A stretch of DNA of 64,000 nt from Shewanella hafniensis (GTDB taxonomy: Bacteria; Pseudomonadota; Gammaproteobacteria; Enterobacterales; Shewanellaceae). Below the pieces are notes generated by a model. That model ran no database searches, was not told the DNA's origin, and worked only from the letters and a program-made list of their open reading frames with translations. Location of the stretch: NCBI RefSeq assembly GCF_019655335.1, contig NZ_BPFD01000007.1, positions 37,770 through 101,769 of the forward strand. The letters run 5' to 3'. Below are positions 37,064 through 46,634 of this stretch, in pieces; the first letter of the stretch is position 1; each line of letters begins with the position of its first letter. The translations under genes and the position numbers were made by a program.

Positions 37064-37402
37064 GACGTCTCTAATTTCGTTTCGCACCCGCTATGCGCAG
37101 GAATATGAGGCCAAGGGCTCAATTGAGGGCGGATTCTAACTCAATCTGAGCGAACTGACCATGTTTTGCTGAATTTTGTCGAAAACAACGGCTACTCTTT
37201 GGGAACTAGTTTTGCTAAATGGCGTTAGCATAACAATTTGACTTAAACGGCGCTGTTAGTATTTCACACGACAAATGCTACAAATTCTGCGGTATAGGCT
37301 GTCAGTGTGGATCAAAAGCCATTATATTGCCTAGCATTATGAGTTTGAAAAATTGACTCTAATGTTATTTTTATTGCTCATATCCTGAGCCGAGGAAGAT
37401 GT
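37064..37402. other. Gap between the DUF2986-like gene and yqfB
   Basis: Low-GC intergenic sequence of about 340 bp serving two divergent genes. No ORF or repeat. I cannot place promoters with confidence. Confidence 0.4.
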
Positions 37403-37723
37403 GTGTTATTAACTAAAATCACTTTTTTTGAGCGCTTTGAGCACGATATATTAAGTGGCACTAAAACCATTACATTGCGTGATGAAACGGAATCCCATGT
37501 GATTGCAGGTCAAACGCTTCCCGTTTCAACCTTCGAAACCGACCGCTGGTTTTGTGATATCCATATTATTGATGTCGTGCCTATTTTATTTTCTGATCTG
37601 TCAGATCAACATGCCAAGCAGGAAAATATGTCACTCTCTGAGCTTCGTCGGGTGATTAACGAGATCTATCCTGGACTTGAACAGTTGTTTCAAATTCAGT
37701 TTTGTGTGGTGAGAGAAAAATAA
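37403..37723 (+). CDS. yqfB: N4-acetylcytidine amidohydrolase, YqfB-like (ASCH domain)
   Basis: 106 aa. It aligns along its length with E. coli YqfB: ITFFERFEHDILSGTKTITLRDETESH at the start and the QENMSLSELRRVINEIYPG block near the end. E. coli YqfB hydrolyses N4-acetylcytidine to cytidine and acetate. The catalytic Lys, Thr and Glu would lie in the KTITLRDE strand. The start is GTG at 37403 with GAGG upstream; an overlapping GTG at 37401 is out of frame. The lipoprotein gene follows 24 bp later. Confidence 0.9.
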   Translation: MLLTKITFFERFEHDILSGTKTITLRDETESHVIAGQTLPVSTFETDRWFCDIHIIDVVPILFSDLSDQHAKQENMSLSELRRVINEIYPGLEQLFQIQFCVVREK

Positions 37724-37747
37724 AAATATTTATTACAAGGAGTTGAA

Positions 37748-38842
37748 ATGAAAGTCTTGATGTTTAAAACCCCTTTACTGGTGATATTGGCTGTGAGCAC
37801 TTTATCGGCCTGTACCATAGCCCCTTACAAGGTAAACCTTGATACTAACCAACAAGAAAAGCTCAATAATGCACAATTAGTCGTTGATTTATCAAATAAA
37901 AAATTAGGAGCTCAGTATCACTTATATGGCACATCTGATGGTACGTTAGCTGCAGCGGGTGTCACTGCAGGGGCGCTTGGCGGTTTAATTGTCGGTTTGA
38001 CTGAGGTTGCAATTAATGAATCCCGAGAGACTGATGCAGAAGAAGCGATAACAAAAATTAGAGAGTTACTTGCGGGTGATACCTTAAAAAAGGCCTATGA
38101 GAAGCAGTACCAAATGTTGATCACGACCTTGCCTCAATTGGCTGACAATCAAGTGAAGGTTTATGATGAATGGCCTTCAAAAGGAATTAAAACCTTAGGA
38201 TTAGCACCAGATGATACTGCGCTTATCCTCACACCGGAATACAGCTTAACACCGGATAACACAATGCTGCATGTATTGTTACAGGTCCAGCTGTATCAAG
38301 GTGCCGTTAAAGGGGCAAAGCCGCAATTGCTTTACCAAAACCGCTTCCTATACCAATCAAAATCGAATCCCTATGTGGATAGACTCCGCACCGAAGAAGA
38401 AAAGCAGGAGTATCTTGCGAAAATTAATGCCAAGTATGCCAAATTGCCTGATGGCATGCGTGAACGTTTAAGGGAGATTAAAAAGCGTGACAAAGCCTTA
38501 GCCGCGGTTAATGAGCCTTTAGATGAGCAAGCGTTCGCTGCAAAACAGGCTAAGACATGGCTAGCGGATAATGGTCAGCCGTTACGCCAGTATCTTGAGG
38601 AAGGGGTACAGGAAGTATTTAACATGTTTGCATATGATGTTGCTGAGCAAACTGATTTTATGCAAGGAAAGGTGTTTCCCATCGCTTTTCGCTCATTTTC
38701 GAATACATCCGGTGAGCGTTGTTGGTACCGACTAGGGGATAATTTCAATAAAGGTATTATGCTATCGCTCAATAGCAACGACTTTTTTAGAGGGACGCAA
38801 ACTGCGCAAGGTCAGGTGATTGTCGCGCCGTTAAGGCAATAA
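37748..38842 (+). CDS. Putative lipoprotein of unknown function
   Basis: 364 aa. Residues 1-22 form a lipoprotein signal ending in the lipobox LSAC; +2 is Thr, so outer-membrane sorting is expected. A small Gly/Ala-rich hydrophobic segment (about 72-90, AAGVTAGALGGLIVGL) may insert into membrane or form a turn. The rest is a soluble mixed fold with a helical, charged stretch (about 215-260). I do not recognise the family. AAGGAG precedes the ATG. It follows yqfB by 24 bp and ends in a terminator. Confidence 0.75.
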   Translation: MKVLMFKTPLLVILAVSTLSACTIAPYKVNLDTNQQEKLNNAQLVVDLSNKKLGAQYHLYGTSDGTLAAAGVTAGALGGLIVGLTEVAINESRETDAEEAITKIRELLAGDTLKKAYEKQYQMLITTLPQLADNQVKVYDEWPSKGIKTLGLAPDDTALILTPEYSLTPDNTMLHVLLQVQLYQGAVKGAKPQLLYQNRFLYQSKSNPYVDRLRTEEEKQEYLAKINAKYAKLPDGMRERLREIKKRDKALAAVNEPLDEQAFAAKQAKTWLADNGQPLRQYLEEGVQEVFNMFAYDVAEQTDFMQGKVFPIAFRSFSNTSGERCWYRLGDNFNKGIMLSLNSNDFFRGTQTAQGQVIVAPLRQ

Positions 38843-38859
38843 TTAATTATTTTGTAATA

Positions 38860-38885
38860 AAAAAGGCTGCACAGCAGCCTTTTTA
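38860..38885. terminator. Terminator between the lipoprotein gene and the efflux operon
   Basis: AAAAGGCTGC / GCAGCCTTTT hairpin with a T run on the plus strand and an A run opposite, lying between convergent genes. Confidence 0.9.
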
Positions 38886-38957
38886 TTACAAATTCAATGG
38901 CATATTAAGTTGTCGAAGATTGCTGAACTGTTCAAGAACATCAGCTATCCAAGACAA

Positions 38958-41900
38958 CTAAACCGTCCAAGGTAACAGTTTTTTGGCAAAGTGATCGGCT
39001 TGGCCTAAGCGAATCGCTGCGCGGTGACGCATCCGATAAAAAGCTTGATAGCACAGGGGGACTAAGTACAAGCTAGTCACTGTCGAGAACGATAAGCCAC
39101 CGATAATGGCGATTGCCATGGGGTAATATGGCGGGCCGCCGCCCCCGATTTGGGTATCACCCATCGCCAGTGGAACTAAGCCCAACACTGTGGTGCCCAC
39201 TGTCATCAATACTGGCCGTAAGCGCGTGATACACACGTCTCGAATGGTGGCGGACAATTTGTCGAGATCCGGCGTCATCTGGTTAATTTGATCCACCAGA
39301 ACTATGCCGTTATTCACTACAATTCCCATTAAAATCAATATGCCTATCATGGCCATCACAGAAATAGGCGTGCCCGTGATAAACAGCGCCCAGAATACCC
39401 CTGTGATCGAAAATAGGATTGAAGTGATAATCGCCGTCGGCAATAACAGCGACTCAAATAGCGCCGCCATAACGATGTAAATCATCGCAACAGCCAATAG
39501 CATATTGGTTGCCATCACATTCTGATCTTCATCTTGACGCTCGAATCCACCGCGCAGTGAATAGTCGTAGCCATTAGGGAAATGGATATTTTCCATCACT
39601 TGCTTGATCTTAGTTTGCGCTTCTTCCGTGGTGAGGTTTTCTAAGTTTGCGCCAATCGACAAAGAGGTTTGGCGATTAAAGTGCTTAATGGTATCGAAGC
39701 GAGGTTGGATCTCAATCTTCGCTAAGTTATCTAAGGTGTACACCCTTTGGTCGATGCGCACTATTGGTAACTGCTTGAGTTTTTCGAGCGATTTTTGCCA
39801 CTCTTTCTCATAGGCCATTTCGATGCGCAGTTCGCCATTGGGGTCGTGGCGGAACGAGCGTAGCGGTGAACCGCGCAGTGCCATAGAGATACTCGAAGCG
39901 ATTTCATTGAGTTTTAAATCTAACCGCGCCGCCATTTGCCTGTCGATGCGGATAACCACTTCCTGTTGCGCACCGTTAAGCTCGGAGCGAACGTCTTGCA
40001 TTCCTTTGATATTTTGCAGTAAAGGGATCACTTGTTCGCTTAAGTTAATCAGCTCAGAGGTTGAGCGCCCTGTGAGCGTCACGCGCACACCAGAGTTGTC
40101 ATTGCCCCAACCAAATTGTGGTTTAGCGATGGAATACTTAGGAAAGCCGCTACGGATTTTCTTTTTCAACTCATCCAATGGTATAGGTAAATCTTTCTTT
40201 AGGAGGATCACCGATGAGCCATCGTCAGAGGCATAATAGCTGTAGACAGAATCAATATGGAATTCCTCTTTATTGTTATAAAGATACTCTTCCATTTGAT
40301 TGACCATAGCTTCAGTCACATTGAGATTATGCCGACCTTCCACTTGGTAGTTGATGTAAATTCGCTCCTTGCTCTGGCTGTCTTCTTGATCCTGTTTGAC
40401 CATCGACAGCGGCAGGGCGGTAGAGGCGAGAATGGCCACCGCAATCAAGCCTGAACGCCAAGGCCTCAGCAATACCCAGTTAAGCGTATTGTTGTAGAAG
40501 CGCTGTAACTTACCGGCATCCTTCTCGGGCGCGATATCGAAGTGGAACTTAGTTAACATCAAAGGGATCAAGGTTTTAGCAACCAGTAGTGATGCCGCAA
40601 GTGAGATACAAATCGCGATGGCAACATGCTCGAGGAAAATCGTCATTTCCACTTTCACGCCAAAAATATTGGGTAAAAATACGATGGCAGTGGTCATAGT
40701 ACCCGCCAATACGGCGAGGGACACTTTATCGACCCCAGTCATCACTGACTCTTCATTATCCTTGGGTGATTTGCCCTGTTTCTCCTGCAGCACGCTCTCG
40801 CTCACTACCACAGCGTTATCAATTAACATACCAATGGCGAGTAAGAGTCCCATCATAGACAGGATATTCAAGCTGTAACCGAGTAAATACATGGCGGCGA
40901 GCGTCATACCAATTGAAATAGGCACGGATGACACAACCACTAAGGTCATTTTCAGATTACGTAGGAACAAGTACAGCACCACAAAGGACAGCAGGGCACC
41001 GATTAAGCCCGAAAGTAAAAGGTCCATCAGTGACGATTTAACCCCAGAGGCTTGATCTTCCATGATAAACAGACGAATACCTTGGAATTGCTGATCTTGT
41101 TTCGCTAGTTCAATGACTTTTAGTACGCGTTCAGACACTTCGACTAAGTTAGCGCCTGATTCTTTAAACACATCCAAACCCACGGCATAGTGCTTATCTA
41201 AATGTCGACCTTCGATACGTTCAGGTAGGGCAAATTGCACATCGGCGATATCGCCTAAGGTCAATCCGGGGATCAGTACTAGTGCTTTGATATCTTCAAG
41301 GTTTCTAAACTCACCCTTAGGTGAAACTTGATAAACGATATTACTGGCCCTGAGTGTACCTGCGCTCAGCACAAAGTTCTCTCTGCCGAGACGTTGTTGC
41401 AAATCTGTGGCTGAAAATCCACTGGCGGCAAGGCGGTCTGCATTGATGCGTACCTCAATTTGCTTTTGCTCAACGCCGTACAGGCTGACCTTAGAGACAC
41501 CTTCAACACGTTCAAGTGGACGCTTGAGCTGTTTATCGAGTAGATCGAATGCACCTGAAAGCTCACGATCACTTGAGATGCGTATGGTGAGCACAGGCAT
41601 GTCGGCGGTGGAGAATTGTCGGATAAAGACCCGCTCCACATCTTTGGGCAGTAAATGCCGCACTGCATCGATTTTTTCCCGCGCTTCTAAGCTCTTAGTG
41701 GCAACGTTTTCCCCCCACTTCATGTTGATTTCGATTTCGGCGCCTTCTTGGGAGGATTCTGATTCAAGCTCATCAATCCCCCCCATAGTCGCGAGGGATT
41801 CCTCCAGCACTTTGGTAATATCGCGCTCCACTTCAGCAGGGGTCGAGCCTTTGTAAGGCACTTCCACCACTATCTGTGGGATATCGATACCGGGGAACAT

Positions 41901-42005
41901 TTCCAGCGGTAACAGACGACTCGAGGCGAGACCAAATAGCAAGATATCAAAGAAGAACATGCTGGTGGTCACGGGACGCTTAATGGCTAAACGGGTGAGG
42001 TTCAT
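38958..42005 (-). CDS. RND efflux pump, second pump of a paired operon
   Basis: 1015 aa with the 12-TM, two-loop RND plan. In TM4 the usual acidic pair reads IGMLIDNAVVVSESV, so the second Asp is Asn. In TM10 the usual Lys position reads GIVVNNGIVLVDQ, again Asn. The upstream pump gene has the same replacements, so both belong to a subgroup unlike AcrB. The start overlaps the stop of the upstream pump by 4 bp (ATGA). With the partner it may form a mixed trimer, as MdtBC does; that is inference. No outer-membrane channel gene is in the operon. Confidence 0.92.
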   Translation of the reverse strand: MNLTRLAIKRPVTTSMFFFDILLFGLASSRLLPLEMFPGIDIPQIVVEVPYKGSTPAEVERDITKVLEESLATMGGIDELESESSQEGAEIEINMKWGENVATKSLEAREKIDAVRHLLPKDVERVFIRQFSTADMPVLTIRISSDRELSGAFDLLDKQLKRPLERVEGVSKVSLYGVEQKQIEVRINADRLAASGFSATDLQQRLGRENFVLSAGTLRASNIVYQVSPKGEFRNLEDIKALVLIPGLTLGDIADVQFALPERIEGRHLDKHYAVGLDVFKESGANLVEVSERVLKVIELAKQDQQFQGIRLFIMEDQASGVKSSLMDLLLSGLIGALLSFVVLYLFLRNLKMTLVVVSSVPISIGMTLAAMYLLGYSLNILSMMGLLLAIGMLIDNAVVVSESVLQEKQGKSPKDNEESVMTGVDKVSLAVLAGTMTTAIVFLPNIFGVKVEMTIFLEHVAIAICISLAASLLVAKTLIPLMLTKFHFDIAPEKDAGKLQRFYNNTLNWVLLRPWRSGLIAVAILASTALPLSMVKQDQEDSQSKERIYINYQVEGRHNLNVTEAMVNQMEEYLYNNKEEFHIDSVYSYYASDDGSSVILLKKDLPIPLDELKKKIRSGFPKYSIAKPQFGWGNDNSGVRVTLTGRSTSELINLSEQVIPLLQNIKGMQDVRSELNGAQQEVVIRIDRQMAARLDLKLNEIASSISMALRGSPLRSFRHDPNGELRIEMAYEKEWQKSLEKLKQLPIVRIDQRVYTLDNLAKIEIQPRFDTIKHFNRQTSLSIGANLENLTTEEAQTKIKQVMENIHFPNGYDYSLRGGFERQDEDQNVMATNMLLAVAMIYIVMAALFESLLLPTAIITSILFSITGVFWALFITGTPISVMAMIGILILMGIVVNNGIVLVDQINQMTPDLDKLSATIRDVCITRLRPVLMTVGTTVLGLVPLAMGDTQIGGGGPPYYPMAIAIIGGLSFSTVTSLYLVPLCYQAFYRMRHRAAIRLGQADHFAKKLLPWTV

Positions 42006-45000
42006 GGGCGAGCCTCCTCAACGTCATGCGCTATATCAGTGGCTGCAACGTCATACACTTTACGGTCGAACAGGGCATAGAGCACTGGGAGCACAATTAG
42101 AGTCAATAAAGTCGATAAACTCAGACCAAAAATCACCGTAATCGCCATAGGTGCACGTACCTCAGAACCATCGCCCAACCCCAGTGCCATCGGCAATAAG
42201 CCTAAGGTGGTGGTGAGCGTGGTCATCATAATGGGGCGTAGGCGCGATTTAGCTGCATCGCGAATGGCATCAAGTTTTTGAGCACCTTCGCTACGCAGTT
42301 GATTGATCCGATCCACAAGCACAATCGCATTGTTCACGACGATCCCCGCCAACATGATAAGGCCAATAAATACCACCACACTCAAGTTAGTTTGGGTGAT
42401 ATAAAGCCCAAGTACACTGCCACCTAATGCCATAGGTACGGCAAAAAGGATAAGCAAGGGGTGCAGTAGTGACTCAAACTGACTCGCCATGACTAAATAC
42501 ACTAAGAAAATCGCTAAGATAAGGGCAATTTTGAGTGACTGGAACGAGTGCTCCATTTCCTCATTTTGACCACCAAAACGGGCCTGAACCGATGCGGGTA
42601 ACACTTGTTGCGATAGTATCTGCTGCGCCTGTGCCACCGCATCGCTTAAATCACCATAGGCGAGGTTAGCTGATACGAGAGCAACACGTTGTTGGCTGAT
42701 GCGGTTAATCGCCGATGGGCCTAATTGCAATGAAACTTCTGCAACTGCGCTTAATGCAATAGGTTGGTTGCTGTTGGGGTTGATAATTAAGGCATCGATA
42801 TCGCTGATTTGATCCCGCTCCGCGAGTTCACTGCGCACCAGAATATCAATCTTACGGTCACGCACTGTGTATTGACTGGCAACAGTACCACCAACACGTT
42901 GGGCAATACGATTCGCCACCGTTGGCGCGTCCATTCCGAGCGCTGCTAACCTTGCATGATCGAAACGGATACTCAGCTCAGGTTGACCATCACGTAGACT
43001 GGTGTTCACGTCGGCAAAACGCTCCGATGCGGATAATGCTTTGACTAGACTATCTGCGCTGCGTTTGAGTAAGTTTAAATCGTAACCTGTGAGCTCAATT
43101 TCCAGTGGCGTTTTAAAGCTGAATAACTCAGGTTGCTCGATTTTCGCTTCAAGTTCAGGAATGCGGCGTGCGGTATCACGCAGCACTTGAGTGATTGCGT
43201 TATAGGCATTGTGATCTGTCAGTACCACTTGTAAGCGGCCCCAATTTTCACCCCCGCGAGCAGTATCCGAGGTCATCAAACCACCGCTACCAGCTTGGCT
43301 ATAGGCATGTTTGACTTCGGCTCTGTCCTTGATAGACAACGCGAGTTGTTGCAATACCTTATCGGTTTCGCTCACTGCAGTACCCGGTGGCAGTAGGATT
43401 TCTACATAGAATTCGCCCTGATTCATCGGTGGAATAAGCTCCATACCTAGGCGAGGTAATAGGCTAATACACGCACCTGTTATCGCAATGGTGAGCAGCA
43501 GCGTGGTCATTTGTTGATGTAGCGCCGAGGCTAGCAGCTTGTGATAAACCTTCTCTATACTGCGGTAGACAAAGTTAAACCCTGAACTCAAAGGACGCAT
43601 GATAAGACCGATAAGCCAGGAGAAAAAGCGGCCTAAAATCAGCACTAAGGTCAGTAATGCACTCGGTAAGTAACTAAATATCAACAGAATAGGGAATGAA
43701 AATACCGTCGCGCTGTAGTGCTTAAGTTTACCCATTTTAGTGGTGGGTTTATTCTTAGGCGTGGTTTTTATCAGCGCGGGTAAGGTTTTAAAGCCTTCGC
43801 GTGATGCCAGCATAGGGATAGAAGTTAAGGCGACTAACAGCGAGGCTAATAAAGCAAAGGTGACCGTCAGCGCTTGGTCGGAGAACAGGGCACCGGCAAT
43901 CCCATCTACAAACACTAAGGGTACAAATACCGCAAGGGTCGTCAGTGTGGAGGCGAAAATCGCGCCCGCTACTTCTTTAGTTCCTGTGACTGCAGCGTCT
44001 AACTTACTCATGCCTTCACTGCGACAGCGGTCGATGTTCTCTAATACCACAATGGCGTTATCGACTAACAGACCAATGGCCAGCGCAATACCACCTAATG
44101 ACATGATGTTTAAGCTGATATCGGCAAAATACATCATGTTAAAGGTAGCGATAACTGAGAAGGGAATCGAGATGGAAATAATCAGTGTTGGAATGATGTT
44201 ACGCAGGAATAGGTAAATCACTAGCATAGACAATAAACTGCCCATCAGCGCCGAAGAGGTGACTTCACTGACCGCACTTTCGATAAACTCGGATTGATCG
44301 TAAATCACTTCGAGTTTGTTTTGCTTAGGATCTTGATTGATTTTGACAAGCTCATCGCGCAGTTTTTTGGCGACAGCGACAGTGTTCGCATCACCTTCTT
44401 TATAAATCGCCAGCTCAATCGATTCTTGGCTACCTATGCGGGTGATATCACTGCGCTCTTTATAAGCATCGGTAATTGTCGCGACTTCGAATAAACGCAC
44501 TAAGGTTTGCTCGTCACGATAGACGAACACTTGGCCAAGTTCATCCAATGAATTGAATTGATTAAGTGTCCGCACTAAGTATTCGCGATCACCTTGGATC
44601 ACTTTACCGGCAGAGAGGTTGATGTTTTCCTCATTAATACGACGTTTAATGTCGTCGGCATTGAGATTAAGTTGCGATAGTTTTTCTTGATTGAGCTGAA
44701 TGTGTACTTCTTGCTCTAGGCCGCCAGATAAACGCACGGCGGCGACCCCAGAAAGTGCTTCTAAGCGACGCTTAAGCTCTTCTTCTGCGTAGGTGCGCAT
44801 TTGCTTAAGATCGGCTTCTGAGGCATTGGGCACAGACAACGCAAGACGCATAATCGGGTCAAGGTTGGGGTTAAAACGCAGTAATAATGGCTTTTTAACG
44901 TCCAAAGGCAGGGCGATAGTGTCGAGTTTTTCGCGCACATCTAAACTCGCCATGTCCATTGTGGTGCCCCATTCAAACTCGAGCACTACATCTGACATGC

Positions 45001-45259
45001 CTGAGCGCGAAATAGAGCTGATCTTACGTAAGCCTTTGACCACGCCAACGGCTTCTTCAATGGGTTTTGAGACGAGCTGTTCAACTTCTACTGGCGCCGC
45101 ACCGTCATACATAGTGCGAATGGTTAATGTGGGATAGCTTAAGTCTGGCAGTAACTTTACCGCTAAGCGGGAAAAACCCACCATGCCGAATAAAATCACC
45201 GCCAGCATGAACATCCATACCGTGACTGGCCGTTTAACGGAAGTGCTGATAATTGACAT
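42002..45259 (-). CDS. RND efflux pump, first pump of a paired operon
   Basis: 1085 aa, 12-TM RND transporter. TM4 reads LAIGLLVDNAIVVLENI (Asp-Asn rather than Asp-Asp) and TM10 reads LAGIVVNNAIVLVDR (Asn for Lys). A longer cytoplasmic linker between the halves (about 490-535, rich in Lys, Thr and Pro: KTTPKNKPTTKMGKLKHY) partly explains its length. It sits 12 bp after the adaptor gene and overlaps the next pump gene, so all three are co-translated. Substrate unknown; drugs, detergents and lipids are all possible for this family. Confidence 0.92.
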   Translation of the reverse strand: MSIISTSVKRPVTVWMFMLAVILFGMVGFSRLAVKLLPDLSYPTLTIRTMYDGAAPVEVEQLVSKPIEEAVGVVKGLRKISSISRSGMSDVVLEFEWGTTMDMASLDVREKLDTIALPLDVKKPLLLRFNPNLDPIMRLALSVPNASEADLKQMRTYAEEELKRRLEALSGVAAVRLSGGLEQEVHIQLNQEKLSQLNLNADDIKRRINEENINLSAGKVIQGDREYLVRTLNQFNSLDELGQVFVYRDEQTLVRLFEVATITDAYKERSDITRIGSQESIELAIYKEGDANTVAVAKKLRDELVKINQDPKQNKLEVIYDQSEFIESAVSEVTSSALMGSLLSMLVIYLFLRNIIPTLIISISIPFSVIATFNMMYFADISLNIMSLGGIALAIGLLVDNAIVVLENIDRCRSEGMSKLDAAVTGTKEVAGAIFASTLTTLAVFVPLVFVDGIAGALFSDQALTVTFALLASLLVALTSIPMLASREGFKTLPALIKTTPKNKPTTKMGKLKHYSATVFSFPILLIFSYLPSALLTLVLILGRFFSWLIGLIMRPLSSGFNFVYRSIEKVYHKLLASALHQQMTTLLLTIAITGACISLLPRLGMELIPPMNQGEFYVEILLPPGTAVSETDKVLQQLALSIKDRAEVKHAYSQAGSGGLMTSDTARGGENWGRLQVVLTDHNAYNAITQVLRDTARRIPELEAKIEQPELFSFKTPLEIELTGYDLNLLKRSADSLVKALSASERFADVNTSLRDGQPELSIRFDHARLAALGMDAPTVANRIAQRVGGTVASQYTVRDRKIDILVRSELAERDQISDIDALIINPNSNQPIALSAVAEVSLQLGPSAINRISQQRVALVSANLAYGDLSDAVAQAQQILSQQVLPASVQARFGGQNEEMEHSFQSLKIALILAIFLVYLVMASQFESLLHPLLILFAVPMALGGSVLGLYITQTNLSVVVFIGLIMLAGIVVNNAIVLVDRINQLRSEGAQKLDAIRDAAKSRLRPIMMTTLTTTLGLLPMALGLGDGSEVRAPMAITVIFGLSLSTLLTLIVLPVLYALFDRKVYDVAATDIAHDVEEARP

Positions 45260-45271
45260 GAAAGGCTCCTA

Positions 45272-46336
45272 TCAGTTCTTAGCGGAAGCAAGATCGAGTG
45301 GGGTGATCACTTCGACTAAGGATTGGTCTTTCAAGTTTTGCTGGCCGCGGGTAACGACTTGTTCGCCTGGGTTAATGCCTGCAATCACTTCCACAAAGTC
45401 ACCTTCACGGTAGCCAATTTCGACTTCACGGCGGTTAGCATTGGTGCCATCGATAACATACAGAGCTTGCCTGTTATCTTGGTTGATCAGTGCACTGTAG
45501 GGAACGGTAATCACGTTTTCGTGGGTGTCATACTTAAGCTCAACACGGGTAAACATCCCTGCTTTTAGGCGCGCTTCTTGATTCGGTACCGCTAATGTCA
45601 CTTTAAACGTGCCACTTTGCGGGTCAACAATCGGGCTTATCCGCAGCACTTTGGCATGGATAGCATTTTTACTTTGTTGATTGCTGAACACTTGTGCTTC
45701 TTGGCCAAGTCTTAAGCTGGCAAGTTGTTGCTCTGGCAGATGGACAATTCCGTGGAGTTCATCTTGATTGACTATGTAGAACAAGTCGCCAAATTCCTTC
45801 GCCATGTTGCCTGCTTTCACATAACGCTTAGCGACGACGCCGCTGATAGGGGAGAGTACGCGGCTTTCTTTTACTTGTAGCTCGGCAAGATCTTTCTTGG
45901 CGATGGCGGCTTGCAAGTTATATTCAAGTTTGGCCATCGAATCTGCGCTGATAAATTCTTTGTTGCCCATTTTCTTCAGACGATTCAATTCCTGCTCAAT
46001 GATTTTAACTTCGGCTTCTGAGCGGTCTAAATCGTATTGCTGTCTTTTGGCATCGATAACGGCGAGCACTTGGCCCTTTTGAACGCGGTCACCTTCTTCA
46101 ACGGCGAGAGATTCAATGAGCCCTGATATACGACTCACTACATTGGCTTCCTGTGGGGCTTCTAAGGTGGCTGTTGTGCTGTAGAAAGATGAAACGTTTC
46201 CTTGCATCACAGTGGTGGTTTCGACGGGAATGGCATATTTTTCTTCTTTTTTGGCCACTTCTTCCTTACCACAGGCTGCCAGCATTGAAATCATGAGCAG
46301 GGGGAGGGCGAATTTAGCAATGTTTGACTTTTCCAT
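45272..46336 (-). CDS. RND efflux periplasmic adaptor lipoprotein
   Basis: 354 aa from the ATG at 46336. This start gives a lipoprotein signal (MEKSNIAKFALPLLMISMLAAC) with lipobox LAAC; the longer frame to 46393 would bury it. After the lipidated Cys come a lipoyl half (about 40-75), a coiled-coil hairpin, the lipoyl return with SPISGVVAKRYVKAGN, and beta-barrel and membrane-proximal domains. It is the first gene of a three-gene operon with two RND pumps. No divergent regulator is adjacent. Confidence 0.9.
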   Translation of the reverse strand: MEKSNIAKFALPLLMISMLAACGKEEVAKKEEKYAIPVETTTVMQGNVSSFYSTTATLEAPQEANVVSRISGLIESLAVEEGDRVQKGQVLAVIDAKRQQYDLDRSEAEVKIIEQELNRLKKMGNKEFISADSMAKLEYNLQAAIAKKDLAELQVKESRVLSPISGVVAKRYVKAGNMAKEFGDLFYIVNQDELHGIVHLPEQQLASLRLGQEAQVFSNQQSKNAIHAKVLRISPIVDPQSGTFKVTLAVPNQEARLKAGMFTRVELKYDTHENVITVPYSALINQDNRQALYVIDGTNANRREVEIGYREGDFVEVIAGINPGEQVVTRGQQNLKDQSLVEVITPLDLASAKN

Positions 46337-46590
46337 AAGAGTGTTACCTGTTGTCTTTATTGTGATGCCATTTGATAGCAGAAACCGTGCCAATGTTAAA
46401 TGTAGCTTAATTTCATATGGTTAAGCTATATTTAAGTTAGGGCTAATGTGTGGATTTCACTAAATGTAGCTAAAAAGTTTAAAAAGTGATGAGAATAACT
46501 AAAGGCGGTTAACAGCGGTTATGCAAATAGGCAATTGCAACAATGTATTTTGTGTAACAAGGGGAGTGTAAAAGGTGATTGTTCGATATG

Positions 46591-46615
46591 AAAAAAGCGC
46601 CCTCAGGCGCTTTTT
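46591..46615 (-). terminator. Intrinsic terminator of gltA
   Basis: On the minus strand AAAGCGCC / GGCGCTTT is followed by TTTCAT. The plus side also has a T run. Confidence 0.88.
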
Positions 46616-46634
46616 AATGCGTAAGCCGTGGGAC

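Noticed and set aside
43740..44216. Long antisense ORFs inside the RND genes (also 41407-41856 and 6352-6648)
   Set aside because: These are shadows of high-GC coding sequence, without independent starts or domains.
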